A stretch of DNA of 64,000 nucleotides, from positions 62,001-126,000 of the forward strand of contig JAHCKG010000006.1 of NCBI GenBank assembly GCA_026125895.1, in the 5' to 3' direction. The stretch comes from Pseudolabrys sp. (GTDB taxonomy: Bacteria; Pseudomonadota; Alphaproteobacteria; Rhizobiales; Xanthobacteraceae). Positions 19,234 through 28,127 of the stretch are shown in pieces. The position numbers and the translations under genes were made by a program. The notes below the pieces were generated by a model. It made no database searches. It worked only from the letters and a program-made list of their open reading frames with translations, and was not told the DNA's origin. The number at the start of each line of letters is the position of its first letter. Position 1 is the stretch's first letter.

Positions 19234-19686
19234 ATGTCCCTCGATGACGACATAGCTTTCTTCCGGCGGGTGCCGCTGTTTTCGGCGCTCGACAAGGAAG
19301 CCTTGCGCATCCTCGCCATCGGCGCCGAGACGCGGACGGTGCAGACCGGGTCCGTCATGTTCTATGCCGGCGAACTGGCCGACGGCGGTTATCTGGTGCT
19401 CGAAGGCTCGCTGCGGCTCGAGCCGGGCTCTTTCGCCGAAGGCAAGGATGTCACGGTCGGCACCGGCACGCTGGTCGGCGAAATGGCGCTGCTCACCGAC
19501 ATGGTGTGGCAGGCGACCGCCATCGCCGAGGAGCCGGTGACCGTGTTGCGGCTGCCGCGCACGTTGTTTCGCAAGATGCTGGAAGGTTATCCCGCCGCGG
19601 CGGTAGCGCTGCGCGATCTCATCGCCAAGCGGCTCGATACGTTCCAGCGCGAGCTCGGCGCGGTGAAAAGGAAGATGGAGAGGTAG
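19234..19686 (+). CDS. Cyclic nucleotide-binding domain protein
   Basis: A 150-aa protein made of a single cNMP-binding barrel: FFRRVPLFSALDKEALRIL, VMFYAGELADGGYLVLEGSLRL and GTLVGEMALLTDMVWQATA (phosphate-binding-cassette position), then a short C-terminal helix. There is no DNA-binding domain, so it is a sensor or partner subunit and not a Crp-type repressor. It is flanked by two copies of an intergenic repeat. Confidence 0.85.
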   Translation: MSLDDDIAFFRRVPLFSALDKEALRILAIGAETRTVQTGSVMFYAGELADGGYLVLEGSLRLEPGSFAEGKDVTVGTGTLVGEMALLTDMVWQATAIAEEPVTVLRLPRTLFRKMLEGYPAAAVALRDLIAKRLDTFQRELGAVKRKMER

Positions 19687-19778
19687 AACCTCTGTCGTCC
19701 CGGGCGACCGAGCGTCAGCGAGGGAGACCCGGGACCCATAGCCACCGCGCTATCGAGGACTCTGGGGGTATGGGTCCC

Positions 19779-19834
19779 CGCCCATAGGCGTTCTGAAAGA
19801 ACGCCGTCCTCCGGACGGCTATGCGCGGGGACGA
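19779..19834. repeat. Tandem-hairpin intergenic repeat, copy 2
   Basis: This is the second copy of the element at 19135-19190, with the same GGCGTTCT-GAA-AGAACGCC hairpin and a GCCGTCC-TCC-GGACGGC hairpin. It ends four bases before the xth stop codon, and may lie in the 3' untranslated end of xth. Confidence 0.8.
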
Positions 19835-19837
19835 CTT

Positions 19838-20656
19838 TTACATCTCCACCGTCGCCGTCACCGGCACATGATCCGACGGCTTTTCGTAGCCGCGGAAATC
19901 CTTGGCGATCTTGATCTTCGACACCTGGCCGGCGAGCGCGTCGGACGTCCAGACATGATCGAGCCTCCGGCCGCGATTGGAGCTCAGCCAGTTGTCCATG
20001 GCGCGGTAGCTCCACCAGGTGAACAGCTTTTCCGGCTCCGGCGTGAGCACGCGCATGCTGTCGATCCACGCGCCGGCCTTGCGCGCGGCGGTGAGCTTTT
20101 CGCATTCGATCGGCGTGTGCGACACCACCTTCAACATCTGTTTGTGGCTCCACACGTCGTGCTCCAGCGGCGCGACGTTGAGATCGCCGACGAGGATGGC
20201 GCGCTGGCCCTTGGCCGGGCGCAGCGACGGCAGCACCGTCATCTCGTCGAGGAAGTCGAGCTTGTGCTTGAACTTGACGTTGATCTCGGGATCCGGTTCG
20301 TCGCCGCCCGCCGGCACGTAGAAATTATGAATCGTCAGCGGGTCCTTGAGGCCGGCATGTTCGCCGAGCACGATCGAGATGTGACGGCAGTCGGTCTTGC
20401 CGCAGAAATTCTCGACGCTCCAGCTTTCGAACGGCACCCGCGAGATGATGGCGACGCCGTGATAGCCCTTCTGCCCGCTCAGCGCGACGTGCTCGTAGCC
20501 GAGCCGCTTGAAGCGTTTGAGCGGAAAGGCGTCATCCGGGCATTTGGTTTCCTGAAGACACAGGACGTCCGGCCGCGTGCTCTTGATGAACTTGGCGACG
20601 AGGTCGATGCGCAGGCGAACGGAATTGATATTCCAGGTGGCGACTTTGAAGGACAT
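19838..20656 (-). CDS. xth: Exodeoxyribonuclease III
   Basis: A 272-aa AP endonuclease/3'-5' exonuclease of the EEP superfamily for base-excision repair. Motifs in order: KVATWNINSVRLR (Asn of the metal site), LCLQETKCPDDAFP (catalytic Glu), GYHGVAIISR, NFYVPAGGDEPDPEINVKF (Tyr), LVGDLNVAPLEHDVW (Asp-x-Asn), RRLDHVWTS (Asp) and PSDHVPV (His). All catalytic residues are present and the length is normal. Confidence 0.95.
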   Translation of the reverse strand: MSFKVATWNINSVRLRIDLVAKFIKSTRPDVLCLQETKCPDDAFPLKRFKRLGYEHVALSGQKGYHGVAIISRVPFESWSVENFCGKTDCRHISIVLGEHAGLKDPLTIHNFYVPAGGDEPDPEINVKFKHKLDFLDEMTVLPSLRPAKGQRAILVGDLNVAPLEHDVWSHKQMLKVVSHTPIECEKLTAARKAGAWIDSMRVLTPEPEKLFTWWSYRAMDNWLSSNRGRRLDHVWTSDALAGQVSKIKIAKDFRGYEKPSDHVPVTATVEM

Positions 20657-20721
20657 GGCGCGGCTAATTTAAGAGCGCGGCGCGATTATTGCCATGTCGC
20701 AGCAGGGTTTTTCCCCCAGCC

Positions 20722-20828
20722 CGTCATCCTGAGGTGCGAGCGAAGCGAGCCTCGAAGGATGAGCGGCCGAGGCGCCGGGGCCGTCGTCCTTCGAGGCGCG
20801 TGCTCCGCACGCGCACCTCAGGATGACG
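20722..20828. repeat. Long REP-like palindrome upstream of LolA-like gene
   Basis: Outer arms CGTCATCCTGAGGTGCG (20722-20738) and CGCACCTCAGGATGACG (20812-20828) are exact inverted copies. Inner arms CCTCGAAGGA (20750-20759) and TCCTTCGAGG (20787-20796) form a second stem. This CGTCATCCTGAGG...CCTCAGGATGACG element is a familiar dispersed repeat in Bradyrhizobiaceae-type genomes. It lies between two minus-strand genes. Confidence 0.85.
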
Positions 20829-20836
20829 GATTTGGC

Positions 20837-21670
20837 CTACCGATAGCGCGTGTAATCGATGCGGAACAGACTCGGGTCCGGCGTCTTGGTGGTGTCGAGA
20901 TTATAGACCGCGACGGTGGTGTCGTAGCCCTGCGGGTCCGTGACGGTCCACTGCTTGAGCTGCATGTCCTTGGCGTCGAACATGATCATCAGCCGGCTGG
21001 TGCCGACGATGCCGTTGTGTTCCTCGACGATCGCGGTGATGAAGACGTCGTCGGCATAGACCGCCTTCAGGTCGGCGTCGCGCATCAGATCGACGCGGTT
21101 GGACAACAGGAAGCGCAGCGGCGTCTGCGACAGCGGATAGACATCCTGCGTCGCCAGATTGCGGTCGCGCACGACGACGGAATCGCCGTCGGCGATCATT
21201 TCGATCGGGCTCGGATCGTCATACTCGAAACGGACGCGGCCGGGCTTGGCCATATAGAACTCGCCCTCGGTCTTGCGGCCGTCGGGGCCGACCTGGACGA
21301 AGCGGCCGGTTAGTTTCTGCGTGTTCGAGAGGTAAGCGTTGATCTTGTCGATCAGCCCGCGCTGCTCCGGCGTGAGCTGTCCGGTGGCGCCGCCGGGCTT
21401 GCCGAGCAGGCCGGCGAAAGGATTGCTGGACGGTTTGGGCGCCTGCGCCTGCGCGACCAGTCCGCCGGGCGGAATGCTCCGCGGCCGCGCGAAGGTGGCC
21501 TCGTTGGCGGCGAGCTTCGGCGCCGGTTTCGCGGCTTTCTGCGTGGCCTCGGGCCGGGACTTCGGCACCGGCACGTTCTGAGCGGCGGCCGGCGATACCG
21601 CCAGCAGCGCCGCCGCCAGCAGCGCCGGCAGGCCGAGCGTTGCCGCCCGCAAATTATGTGTACGCGCCAT
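20837..21670 (-). CDS. LolA-like outer-membrane lipoprotein carrier
   Basis: About 277 aa. A signal peptide (LGLPALLAAALLAVSPAAAQ) is followed by a 75-residue Pro/Ala/Lys-rich linker and then a LolA fold (residues about 105-277) with LTGRFVQVGPDGRKTEGEFYMAKPG and RVRFEYDDPSPIEMIADG. LolA shuttles lipoproteins across the periplasm. The long linker is usual in alphaproteobacterial homologues. ATG 21670 was chosen; the frame extends one codon further to a TTG. It lies downstream of ftsK, the common order in this class. Confidence 0.88.
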   Translation of the reverse strand: MARTHNLRAATLGLPALLAAALLAVSPAAAQNVPVPKSRPEATQKAAKPAPKLAANEATFARPRSIPPGGLVAQAQAPKPSSNPFAGLLGKPGGATGQLTPEQRGLIDKINAYLSNTQKLTGRFVQVGPDGRKTEGEFYMAKPGRVRFEYDDPSPIEMIADGDSVVVRDRNLATQDVYPLSQTPLRFLLSNRVDLMRDADLKAVYADDVFITAIVEEHNGIVGTSRLMIMFDAKDMQLKQWTVTDPQGYDTTVAVYNLDTTKTPDPSLFRIDYTRYR

Positions 21671-21817
21671 CAAGGTCCTTGCCTCGCGCTCTGGATTTTC
21701 GGCCGCCCCGATTGTGACGTTAGCTAGGGGCCGGCTGTGGCTATTTCACGACCCCGGCGTATCGGGATCATGCGGTGATTCGGGTTAAATCGCAGCCATC
21801 GGCGGCCCTCCGGCGCC

Positions 21818-24292
21818 CTAGAAGCGGTCGCCGTTCGGGTCTTCCGGAATGAGAATCTCGCGTTTTCCGGCATGGTTGGCTTGGCCGATAATGCCTTCGT
21901 TTTCCATGCGTTCCATCAGCGAGGCGGCGCGGTTGTAGCCGATCTGCAGGCGGCGCTGGATGTAGGAGGTCGAAGCCTTGCGGTCGCGCTTCACGACGGC
22001 GACGGCCTGGCTGTAGAGATCGCCGCCGCCATCGGCGCCCATGCTGGTGTTGTCGAACACCGCGCCGTCCTCGCCTTCCTCGAGCTCGTCCGAGGCGGTG
22101 ACTTCTTCCAGATATTCCGGCGCGCCCTGCGACTTGAGGTGGTTCACGATCTTTTCGACTTCGGCGTCGGAGACGAAAGGACCGTGGACGCGGCTGATGC
22201 GGCCGCCGCCCGCCATGTAGAGCATGTCGCCCTGGCCGAGCAGTTGCTCGGCGCCCATCTCGCCGAGAATGGTGCGCGAGTCGATCTTCGAGGTGACCTG
22301 GAAGGAGATGCGGGTCGGGAAGTTGGCCTTGATGGTGCCGGTGATGACGTCCACCGACGGACGCTGCGTGGCGAGCACGACATGGATGCCGGCGGCGCGC
22401 GCCATCTGCGCCAGGCGCTGGATGGCGCCTTCGATGTCCTTGCCGGCGACCATCATCAGGTCGGCCATTTCGTCGACGATGACGACGATGTAGGGCAACG
22501 GCTCGAGCGCCAGCTCTTCCTTCTCGTAGATCGCCTGGCCGGATTCCTTGTCGTAGCCGGTCTGCACTGTGCGCGTGAGAACCTCGCCCTTGGCTTTGGC
22601 TTCCGCGACGCGCTGATTGTAGCCGTCGATGTTGCGAACGCCGAGCTTGGCCATGTTTTTGTAGCGGCCTTCCATCTCGCGCACCGCCCACTTCAGCGCC
22701 ACCACCGCCTTCTTCGGATCGGTGACGACGGGCGTGAGCAGATGGGGGATGCCGTCATAAACGGAAAGTTCGAGCATCTTCGGATCGACCATGATCAGGC
22801 GGCACTGATCCGGCGTCAGCTTGTACAACAGCGACAGGATCATGGTGTTGATGGCGACCGATTTGCCCGAGCCGGTGGTGCCGGCGATGAGCAGATGCGG
22901 CATGCGCGCCAGATCGACGATGACGCTTTCGCCGCCGATGGTCTTGCCGAGGCAGAGCGGCAGCTTGGCGGCGTTTTCGTTGTAATCCTTGGTCGCCAGC
23001 AATTCGCGGAAATACACCTTCTCGCGCACCGGGTTCGGCAGTTCGATGCCGATGGCGTTGCGGCCGGCGACCACGGCGACGCGCGCCGAGACCGCGCTCA
23101 TCGAGCGGGCGATGTCGTCGGCAAGGCCAATGACACGCGACGACTTGATGCCCGGCGCCGGCTCGAGTTCGTACAAGGTGACCACCGGACCGGGGCGGGC
23201 ATTGACGATCTCGCCGCGCACGCCGAAATCGCCGAGCACACTTTCCAGCGATTGCGCCGCGGCGTCGATGACGTCCTTCGGCATCGCGGCTTTTTCGCCG
23301 GGCTTCTGCGACGACAGGAAATTGAGCGAAGGCAGCTGGAAGCGGCCGTTCTTCTTCTTGGCCGGCGCGGCGCTCGTGGTGCGCTTGGCGCGGGGCGCCT
23401 GTTCTTCCTCTTCTTCCTCGTCCTCGTCCTCGTATTCTTCGTCTTCGTCCGCGTGCTGCGCCGGCGCCATGCTCGGCGCGGCGACGCGGCCGAGCCCATC
23501 GAAGCGCGGCTCCTGGCGCGAACCCTTCGCCGCCACCGGCTTCGGCTCCAGCGAGCGTTTCACCTGGCCGCGCAGCCACAGACCGAAGCGCGCCTTCCAG
23601 CTCAGCAAAGCGTGCACGATCATGCCGAGCATCGGCGAGCCGCGATCGGCTTCTTCCTCGTCGGCTTCCTCCGCCTCGTCCTCGTCGTAAACCTCTCGGG
23701 TCGCGACCGGCGCGTCTTCGGTGCGGCGCTTCCAGCCGGCGGCGACGACGACGGCGACGGCGGCGCCGAGCGCAAAGATGATCGCGACGCCGATCAGCGG
23801 CAGGCCGTTGAAGGCGCGGCCGAGCAGCAGCGCCGGCAGAATCAGCATGGCATCGCCGCAGGCGCCGCCGAGGCCGGTCGGCAGAGGCCAGGTGCCGAAG
23901 CGCGGCAGCGTCGAGGCAAAGCCGGCGGCCAGAAACGCGGCGACGATCCAGATCAGGGTGCGCCAGCTTTCGCCGAGCGGCTTGTGCGACAGCAGCCGCC
24001 AGCCGAGCAACGCTTCCGGCAGCAGCAGCATGACGCTGGCGAGGCCGAGGAGCTGCATCGCCAGATCGGAGAAGATGGCGCCGGGCAGGCCGAGCAGATT
24101 GTTGATCGGCTTCTGCGTCGCGTGGCTGAGCGAGGGGTCCTGCACCGACCAGGTAGCCAGCGCGATGGCCCCGAGCAGTGCGCAGATCAGCAGCGTCAGG
24201 CCGCACAGTTCCCGCAGGCGGCGGCGCATGATGTCGCGGAAATGATCCGCGACAAACGCGACGACATCGAGATTGCGATCCGTGGCTGCCAT
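21818..24292 (-). CDS. ftsK: DNA translocase FtsK
   Basis: An 824-aa septal DNA pump. It has four to five transmembrane helices in the first 200 residues, an acidic linker with runs of Glu/Asp (about 280-300), the alpha/beta motor with Walker [17 protein letters not shown] and Walker [15 protein letters not shown], then a C-terminal gamma winged helix ([24 protein letters not shown]) that reads KOPS. All expected domains are intact. It works at the septum with XerCD to resolve chromosome dimers. Confidence 0.96.
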   Translation of the reverse strand: MAATDRNLDVVAFVADHFRDIMRRRLRELCGLTLLICALLGAIALATWSVQDPSLSHATQKPINNLLGLPGAIFSDLAMQLLGLASVMLLLPEALLGWRLLSHKPLGESWRTLIWIVAAFLAAGFASTLPRFGTWPLPTGLGGACGDAMLILPALLLGRAFNGLPLIGVAIIFALGAAVAVVVAAGWKRRTEDAPVATREVYDEDEAEEADEEEADRGSPMLGMIVHALLSWKARFGLWLRGQVKRSLEPKPVAAKGSRQEPRFDGLGRVAAPSMAPAQHADEDEEYEDEDEEEEEEQAPRAKRTTSAAPAKKKNGRFQLPSLNFLSSQKPGEKAAMPKDVIDAAAQSLESVLGDFGVRGEIVNARPGPVVTLYELEPAPGIKSSRVIGLADDIARSMSAVSARVAVVAGRNAIGIELPNPVREKVYFRELLATKDYNENAAKLPLCLGKTIGGESVIVDLARMPHLLIAGTTGSGKSVAINTMILSLLYKLTPDQCRLIMVDPKMLELSVYDGIPHLLTPVVTDPKKAVVALKWAVREMEGRYKNMAKLGVRNIDGYNQRVAEAKAKGEVLTRTVQTGYDKESGQAIYEKEELALEPLPYIVVIVDEMADLMMVAGKDIEGAIQRLAQMARAAGIHVVLATQRPSVDVITGTIKANFPTRISFQVTSKIDSRTILGEMGAEQLLGQGDMLYMAGGGRISRVHGPFVSDAEVEKIVNHLKSQGAPEYLEEVTASDELEEGEDGAVFDNTSMGADGGGDLYSQAVAVVKRDRKASTSYIQRRLQIGYNRAASLMERMENEGIIGQANHAGKREILIPEDPNGDRF

Positions 24293-24353
24293 TCTGATCT
24301 CTATCGCCTCTTCACGTCACCTTATTGAGCCAGCGCCGGTGAACAATTCATTG

Positions 24354-25577
24354 TCATCCGAGCACATCCACAATCCGGTGCATGGCCTCGGCCGTGGCCT
24401 CGGCGTTCTGCACCATGGCGACGCGGATGTAGTCGGCGCCAGGGTTGGAGCCGTCCTGCTGTTCGCGCGCCAGGTATTTGCCCGGCACGACGCGGACACC
24501 GGCTTTGGCCCATAGTTTCTTGGTCACCGCCTCGCTGCCGCCGTGCTTCGACACGTCGAGCCAGAGGAAAAAGCCGCCGGCCGGGCGCTTGTAGCCGTAG
24601 CGGTCGCCGATGATCTGGTCCGCGAGGTCGAACTTGGCGTTGTAAAGCTCGCGGTTCTTCTCGACATGCGTCTCGTCGTTATAGGCGGCGACGGCGACAT
24701 GCTGCAGCGGTACCGGCACCTGCGGCGCGGCGACGTTGCGCAGTTCGAGGAAGGCGGCGAGGAACTTGGCATCGCCGGCGACGAAGCCCATGCGCAGCCC
24801 GGGCAGGTTCGAGCGCTTCGACAGCGAATGGAAGACGATGGTGTTGGCAAAGCCCGCGCCGGCGGCTTCCAGCATGCCGGCCGGCTTGTCCTCGGTGTAG
24901 ATCTCGCAATAGCACTCGTCGGCGAAGATCATGAAGCCGTAGCGGCGCGACAGAGCCACCAGCCGGTCGAGATAGGCGCGGTCCGCCACCGCGCCCTGCG
25001 GATTGGACGGCGAAGCAATGTAGAATGCGACGGTGCGCTTGAGCAGCGCCTCGTCGAGCGCATCGAGATTCGGCAGGAAGCCGGTTTCGCGGGTGCAGGG
25101 CAGATAGACCGGTTCGCAGTCCGCTGCTGCTGCTGCTGCTGCGTAAGCGGCATAAAACGGATTGGGAATCAGTATCGCCGGTTGTCCGACGCGGCCGGTG
25201 ACATAGCGCTTCGCAGCAATTGCGCCGAGGAACAGGCCCTCGCGCGTGCCGCTAAGCACGAGCACTTCGCTCTCCGGATCGACGGGCTCAGCCAGTTTGT
25301 AGCGGCGGCCGAGCCACTGCGCGACGGCCTGGCGGAACGGGTCGGTGCCCTTGTTGGCCGGATATTTGCCGAACTCGGCGATGTGCTGTGCCAGCACGGG
25401 ACCGACGAATTCCGGGATCGCGTGCTGCGGCTCGCCGACCGACAGGTTGATGACCGGCTTGCCCGGGGCGATGCCGGCAATGAGATCGGTCAGCCGCACG
25501 AAGGGCGAGCGGCTGTTCTCGGCGGCCGCCGCGGCTGCAGAAGAGGAAATGTCAGGCTGAGCCAATGGCTTCGACAT
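24354..25577 (-). CDS. dapC: Class I/II PLP aminotransferase (DapC-like)
   Basis: A 407-aa fold-type I aminotransferase. It shows INLSVGEPQH (substrate-binding loop), YIASPSNPQGAVADRAYLD (Asn-Pro), FADECYCEIY (Asp-x-x-Tyr) and the PLP lysine in HSLSKRSNLPGLRMGF. The overall pattern matches proteobacterial succinyldiaminopimelate transaminase, a step of lysine/mesodiaminopimelate synthesis. A pure (GCT)7 tract on the plus strand near 25123-25143 encodes an alanine run at about residues 145-151. The symbol is by family resemblance only. Confidence 0.8.
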   Translation of the reverse strand: MSKPLAQPDISSSAAAAAAENSRSPFVRLTDLIAGIAPGKPVINLSVGEPQHAIPEFVGPVLAQHIAEFGKYPANKGTDPFRQAVAQWLGRRYKLAEPVDPESEVLVLSGTREGLFLGAIAAKRYVTGRVGQPAILIPNPFYAAYAAAAAAADCEPVYLPCTRETGFLPNLDALDEALLKRTVAFYIASPSNPQGAVADRAYLDRLVALSRRYGFMIFADECYCEIYTEDKPAGMLEAAGAGFANTIVFHSLSKRSNLPGLRMGFVAGDAKFLAAFLELRNVAAPQVPVPLQHVAVAAYNDETHVEKNRELYNAKFDLADQIIGDRYGYKRPAGGFFLWLDVSKHGGSEAVTKKLWAKAGVRVVPGKYLAREQQDGSNPGADYIRVAMVQNAEATAEAMHRIVDVLG

Positions 25578-25693
25578 AGGAAATACAGCGCCGGGGAGGG
25601 TTATGCGCGATCACACCAATTGCCGGCTTCCGGCAGTCGGGAGCGCGCAGGGGCACCCCGCGGCCAAGGGTGAAGCACAATAGGAGGGCCGAG

Positions 25694-25713
25694 GTTAAGA
25701 CCCGACTAACCAT
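25694..25713 (+). repeat. Left direct repeat, candidate attL
   Basis: Twenty bases nearly identical to 62671-62690. It is located 153 bases before the integrase start, between dapC and the island. Weaker similarity continues for about 15 bases (CCTGGCGTTTCGGGG against CGAGGGTTTTCGCGGG). The repeat contains TTAA-N7-CTAA; the right copy has TTAA-N7-TTAACC, which matches the CtrA-box consensus. Confidence 0.6.
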
Positions 25714-25866
25714 CCTGGCGTTTCGGGGTTATTCGTAGACGTTAACTAACTCCGGAAAATGGCCGTAAGCCACTGTTCGCTCTTTGATTTTCGTTTCGTC
25801 GACATTAAGTCGCGTTCAGCGCTTTTGCGCCCAAATCGTTAGCACGCAGTTAGTTTTTGAACGCAG

Positions 25867-27159
25867 ATGCCCAGACCGAGACGAGACGGCTCGCAACCCG
25901 AAGCGCCGAAAAAGGCAAAACTTACCGAAGTATTAATACGCAACCTTGAGCCGCGCGAACGGCCGTATCGGGTCTATGACCTTTATCAACGTGGACTGTC
26001 ACTGCAAATTCAGCCGACGGGGCTAAAGACTTGGAAGTGTATCTACTCCCTACGTGGCCGTCGGCGCTGGTTCTCTATTGGCGGTACGCACGCTGTAGGA
26101 TTGGCCGATGCCCGAGTGAAAGCGGCCGAAGTTCTATACAAAGTTACCCAAGGCCTCGATCCATGCGCCGAAAAAAAAGCGGCGCGAGGCGCAAATGCTT
26201 TTGAAGAGGTCGCGACACGATACGTCGAAGAGCACGCGAAAATTCGCAACCGCTCGTGGCGCCAAGCAGACAAGCTAGTCAGGCGTCATTTGTTGCCGCG
26301 CTGGGGCAAATTGCAGATCAACGCCATCACTCGCCAGGATGTTAAGACCGTATTCAGGAGCATCGCGGCGCCGATGGTGGCCAATCAAACCCTCACGGCC
26401 GCTTCGGCAATTTTCAACTGGGCAATCCGTGAAGAACTCCTACTCATCAACCCGTGTCGCGCGATCGAGCATCATCCTCGAAAAAGCCGCGAGCGCGTGC
26501 TTGCTGGTAGCGAATTGCCTTTTATTTGGCGCGCGTTCGACGATGCCGGGCTTCACAAGGGCGCGGCCCTCAAAGTGATCCTTCTGACTGGTCAACGTCC
26601 AGGCGAGGTTCGCCACATGCGCCGGGAGCACATCGTCGACGGCTGGTGGCAAATGCCCGGCGCGCCAGACCCAAAACTTGGATGGCCTGGGACGAAAAAC
26701 GGGAAAGACCATCGAGTTTGGCTCCCCGCGCCGGTGCTAGAGGTCCTGAGCGAGTTGCCGGACGACGAGGCGCAGATTTTCCGCGGCCTCTCCTTGGATG
26801 GAGCCATGCAGAAGGTCCGTAAACGATCTGAACAGGAGGCGAGAGAAGCCGGGCACCGCGCGCCAGAAAGGTTCACCCCGCATGATCTTCGCCGAACTCA
26901 TGGCACGACGATTACCGCGCTGGGGTTCGGTCGCGATGCGATGAACCGCATTCAAAACCACGTCGAGGGCGGGATTGGCGAGGTGTATGACCGGCACGCG
27001 TACTCGGCGGAAAATAAAAACATCATGGAGAATGTGGCCGCCCACATCGTGGCCCTGGCCAAGACCGAAGTCGCAGCCACGTCAAAGTTTAATCAGTCCG
27101 TCGTCCCCGGTCCTTTAGAGGCTTCTACCTCTTCAGTTCGAGCGGTGGCTTCGTCATAA
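25867..27159 (+). CDS. Tyrosine-type integrase (P4/DUF4102 class)
   Basis: A 430-aa integrase. The N-terminal arm-binding domain (DUF4102-like: PRERPYRVYDLYQRGLSLQIQPTG-type, with LKTWKCIYSLRGRRRW and IGGTHAVGLADAR) is followed by a SAM-like core-binding domain and a catalytic domain with Arg244 (TGQRPGEVRH), Lys near 278-280, His339/Arg342 (HDLRR), Asn/His 364-365 and the Tyr in VYDRHAY. It lies next to the left repeat and should catalyse excision and integration. Its last 67 bases overlap the convergent Arc-type gene. Confidence 0.93.
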   Translation: MPRPRRDGSQPEAPKKAKLTEVLIRNLEPRERPYRVYDLYQRGLSLQIQPTGLKTWKCIYSLRGRRRWFSIGGTHAVGLADARVKAAEVLYKVTQGLDPCAEKKAARGANAFEEVATRYVEEHAKIRNRSWRQADKLVRRHLLPRWGKLQINAITRQDVKTVFRSIAAPMVANQTLTAASAIFNWAIREELLLINPCRAIEHHPRKSRERVLAGSELPFIWRAFDDAGLHKGAALKVILLTGQRPGEVRHMRREHIVDGWWQMPGAPDPKLGWPGTKNGKDHRVWLPAPVLEVLSELPDDEAQIFRGLSLDGAMQKVRKRSEQEAREAGHRAPERFTPHDLRRTHGTTITALGFGRDAMNRIQNHVEGGIGEVYDRHAYSAENKNIMENVAAHIVALAKTEVAATSKFNQSVVPGPLEASTSSVRAVASS

Positions 27160-27464
27160 ACGAGCTTTTCAACCGTCTTGGCCAACCTTTTGACGGCATC
27201 GCCGTCTGAAGCCCAGTCCCGTCCGGCATCCCGGACGGCAAACGCCACTTTTTCGAGTAGCCGCCCATTTAGCTGACCGCCAAGCAACATGTCGAAAACG
27301 ACGTCGCGGCCGAATGAATTCTCAAGCCGGTATTCCAATTCCTGGACGAGCGAGCGGCCGGACTGGTTCGCAGCTTCGATCATTTTATCCCTAAGCTCGC
27401 GGGTGGTCCGGACGTTCAACGGGTGGCGACGAGGTTCAGGGGCCGAGGCGGTTTTTCTAGGCAT
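27093..27464 (-). CDS. Arc-type ribbon-helix-helix DNA-binding protein
   Basis: A 123-aa protein with an Arc/RHH domain at residues about 12-52: HPLNVRTTRELRDKMIEA as strand plus helix A, then SGRSLVQELEYRLEN as helix B. The C-terminal part is helical and charged. The gene is convergent to the integrase and overlaps its 3' end by 67 bases. It is divergent from the AlpA-like gene, with two inverted repeats sharing GCGTAA half-sites in between, which suggests it represses one or both promoters (inference). Confidence 0.8.
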   Translation of the reverse strand: MPRKTASAPEPRRHPLNVRTTRELRDKMIEAANQSGRSLVQELEYRLENSFGRDVVFDMLLGGQLNGRLLEKVAFAVRDAGRDWASDGDAVKRLAKTVEKLVYDEATARTEEVEASKGPGTTD

Positions 27465-27475
27465 TTTATCCGTCT

Positions 27476-27490
27476 GCGTAATATGTTACG
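27476..27490. promoter_or_regulatory. Inverted repeat, candidate operator O1
   Basis: GCGTAATATGTTACG is an inverted repeat with half-sites GCGTAA/GTTACG. It lies 11 bases upstream of the Arc-type gene start. The same half-sites recur at 27530-27545. Confidence 0.5.
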
Positions 27491-27498
27491 TTTTATCA

Positions 27499-27527
27499 TT
27501 GACAGGTCGACCCCGTCATCTTATTAG
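27499..27527 (+). promoter_or_regulatory. Sigma70-type promoter for the AlpA-like gene
   Basis: TTGACA (27499-27504), 17 bases, then TATTAG (27522-27527). Predicted start of transcription falls near 27534, inside the perfect palindrome at 27530-27545, so a protein bound there would block initiation. The -35 is a perfect consensus. Confidence 0.6.
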
Positions 27528-27529
27528 AT

Positions 27530-27545
27530 GCGTAACCGGTTACGC
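27530..27545. promoter_or_regulatory. Perfect 16-bp palindrome, candidate operator O2
   Basis: GCGTAACCGGTTACGC is self-complementary throughout. It overlaps the predicted +1 of the AlpA-like gene and shares half-sites with O1. This is the expected layout for a repressor controlling excision/replication genes of an integrated element. Confidence 0.55.
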
Positions 27546-27579
27546 AACCGGGAATCAGCAAACCACGAGGTCTTCCACG

Positions 27580-27852
27580 GTGGAATCCGACACCGATCAA
27601 CTTTCTCACCAGTCGCTGCGGTCTGCCTTGAAGGCTGAGCGGTGGCTGAAACGCAAGGAATTGGAGCTCTATCTAGGCGTCTCCTATCCAACAATTTGGA
27701 AATGGGTCCGCGCGTCTAAATTTCCGGCCGCGACTGATCTGAACGGGATGCCGAGATGGTCGCTCAAGGCGGTCGACGCCTGGCTGGAAGCTCAGCCGCA
27801 GCGTGCGGCGAAGGCGCCGGCTCTGTCGTCGTCTTCGAAGACAAAGTCCTAG
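27580..27852 (+). CDS. AlpA-like/excisionase-type HTH protein
   Basis: A 90-aa protein with a MerR/AlpA-type winged helix: LKRKELELYLGVSYPTIWKWVRASKFPAATDLNGMPRW-type layout (residues about 22-65), followed by a basic tail. AlpA-family proteins act as integrase activators or excisionases in P4-like elements. The start is GTG 27580, with GAGG at 27567-27570; the frame is open further upstream but reads through the promoter and operator. Confidence 0.75.
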   Translation: MESDTDQLSHQSLRSALKAERWLKRKELELYLGVSYPTIWKWVRASKFPAATDLNGMPRWSLKAVDAWLEAQPQRAAKAPALSSSSKTKS

Positions 27853-28127
27853 CCTAGCCAAGGAGGAATCTCCGACGATTTAACAACCGAGGAACTGGCC
27901 CGTAGCTGACACGACACTGTCGCGAGTTCGCGGCGGTACAAACGCGTCTTGTCGTCAGAAGAGCGGAACCGAAATTTCGAAAATGAGCGACGGCGCCACA
28001 AGCGCCGAACGCGGACCTATGCCTAAACGGCCGTTTTTCATGTTGAGCGATTCAACATGCCCCGAAACCCGCAGCATGGCGGACGTTTCAAGCACGTTCC
28101 GCATGCGCTTGCAATAAAGGAAATGCA
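27853..28127 (+). other. Structured intergenic leader
   Basis: No gene is convincing here. The palindrome AAACGGCCGTTT (28025-28036, followed by TT) and the hairpin CATGTTGA-GCGAT-TCAACATG (28039-28059) lie about 70-100 bases before the next start. They may be a terminator, an attenuator or regulator sites. The last 12 bases carry AAAGG, the ribosome-binding site for the gene at 28128. Confidence 0.4.

Noticed and set aside
21872..24328. 818-codon plus-strand frame opposite ftsK
   Set aside because: The antisense of a G+C-rich gene often stays open. The translated protein is low-complexity Ala/Arg/His and ftsK itself is unmistakable.
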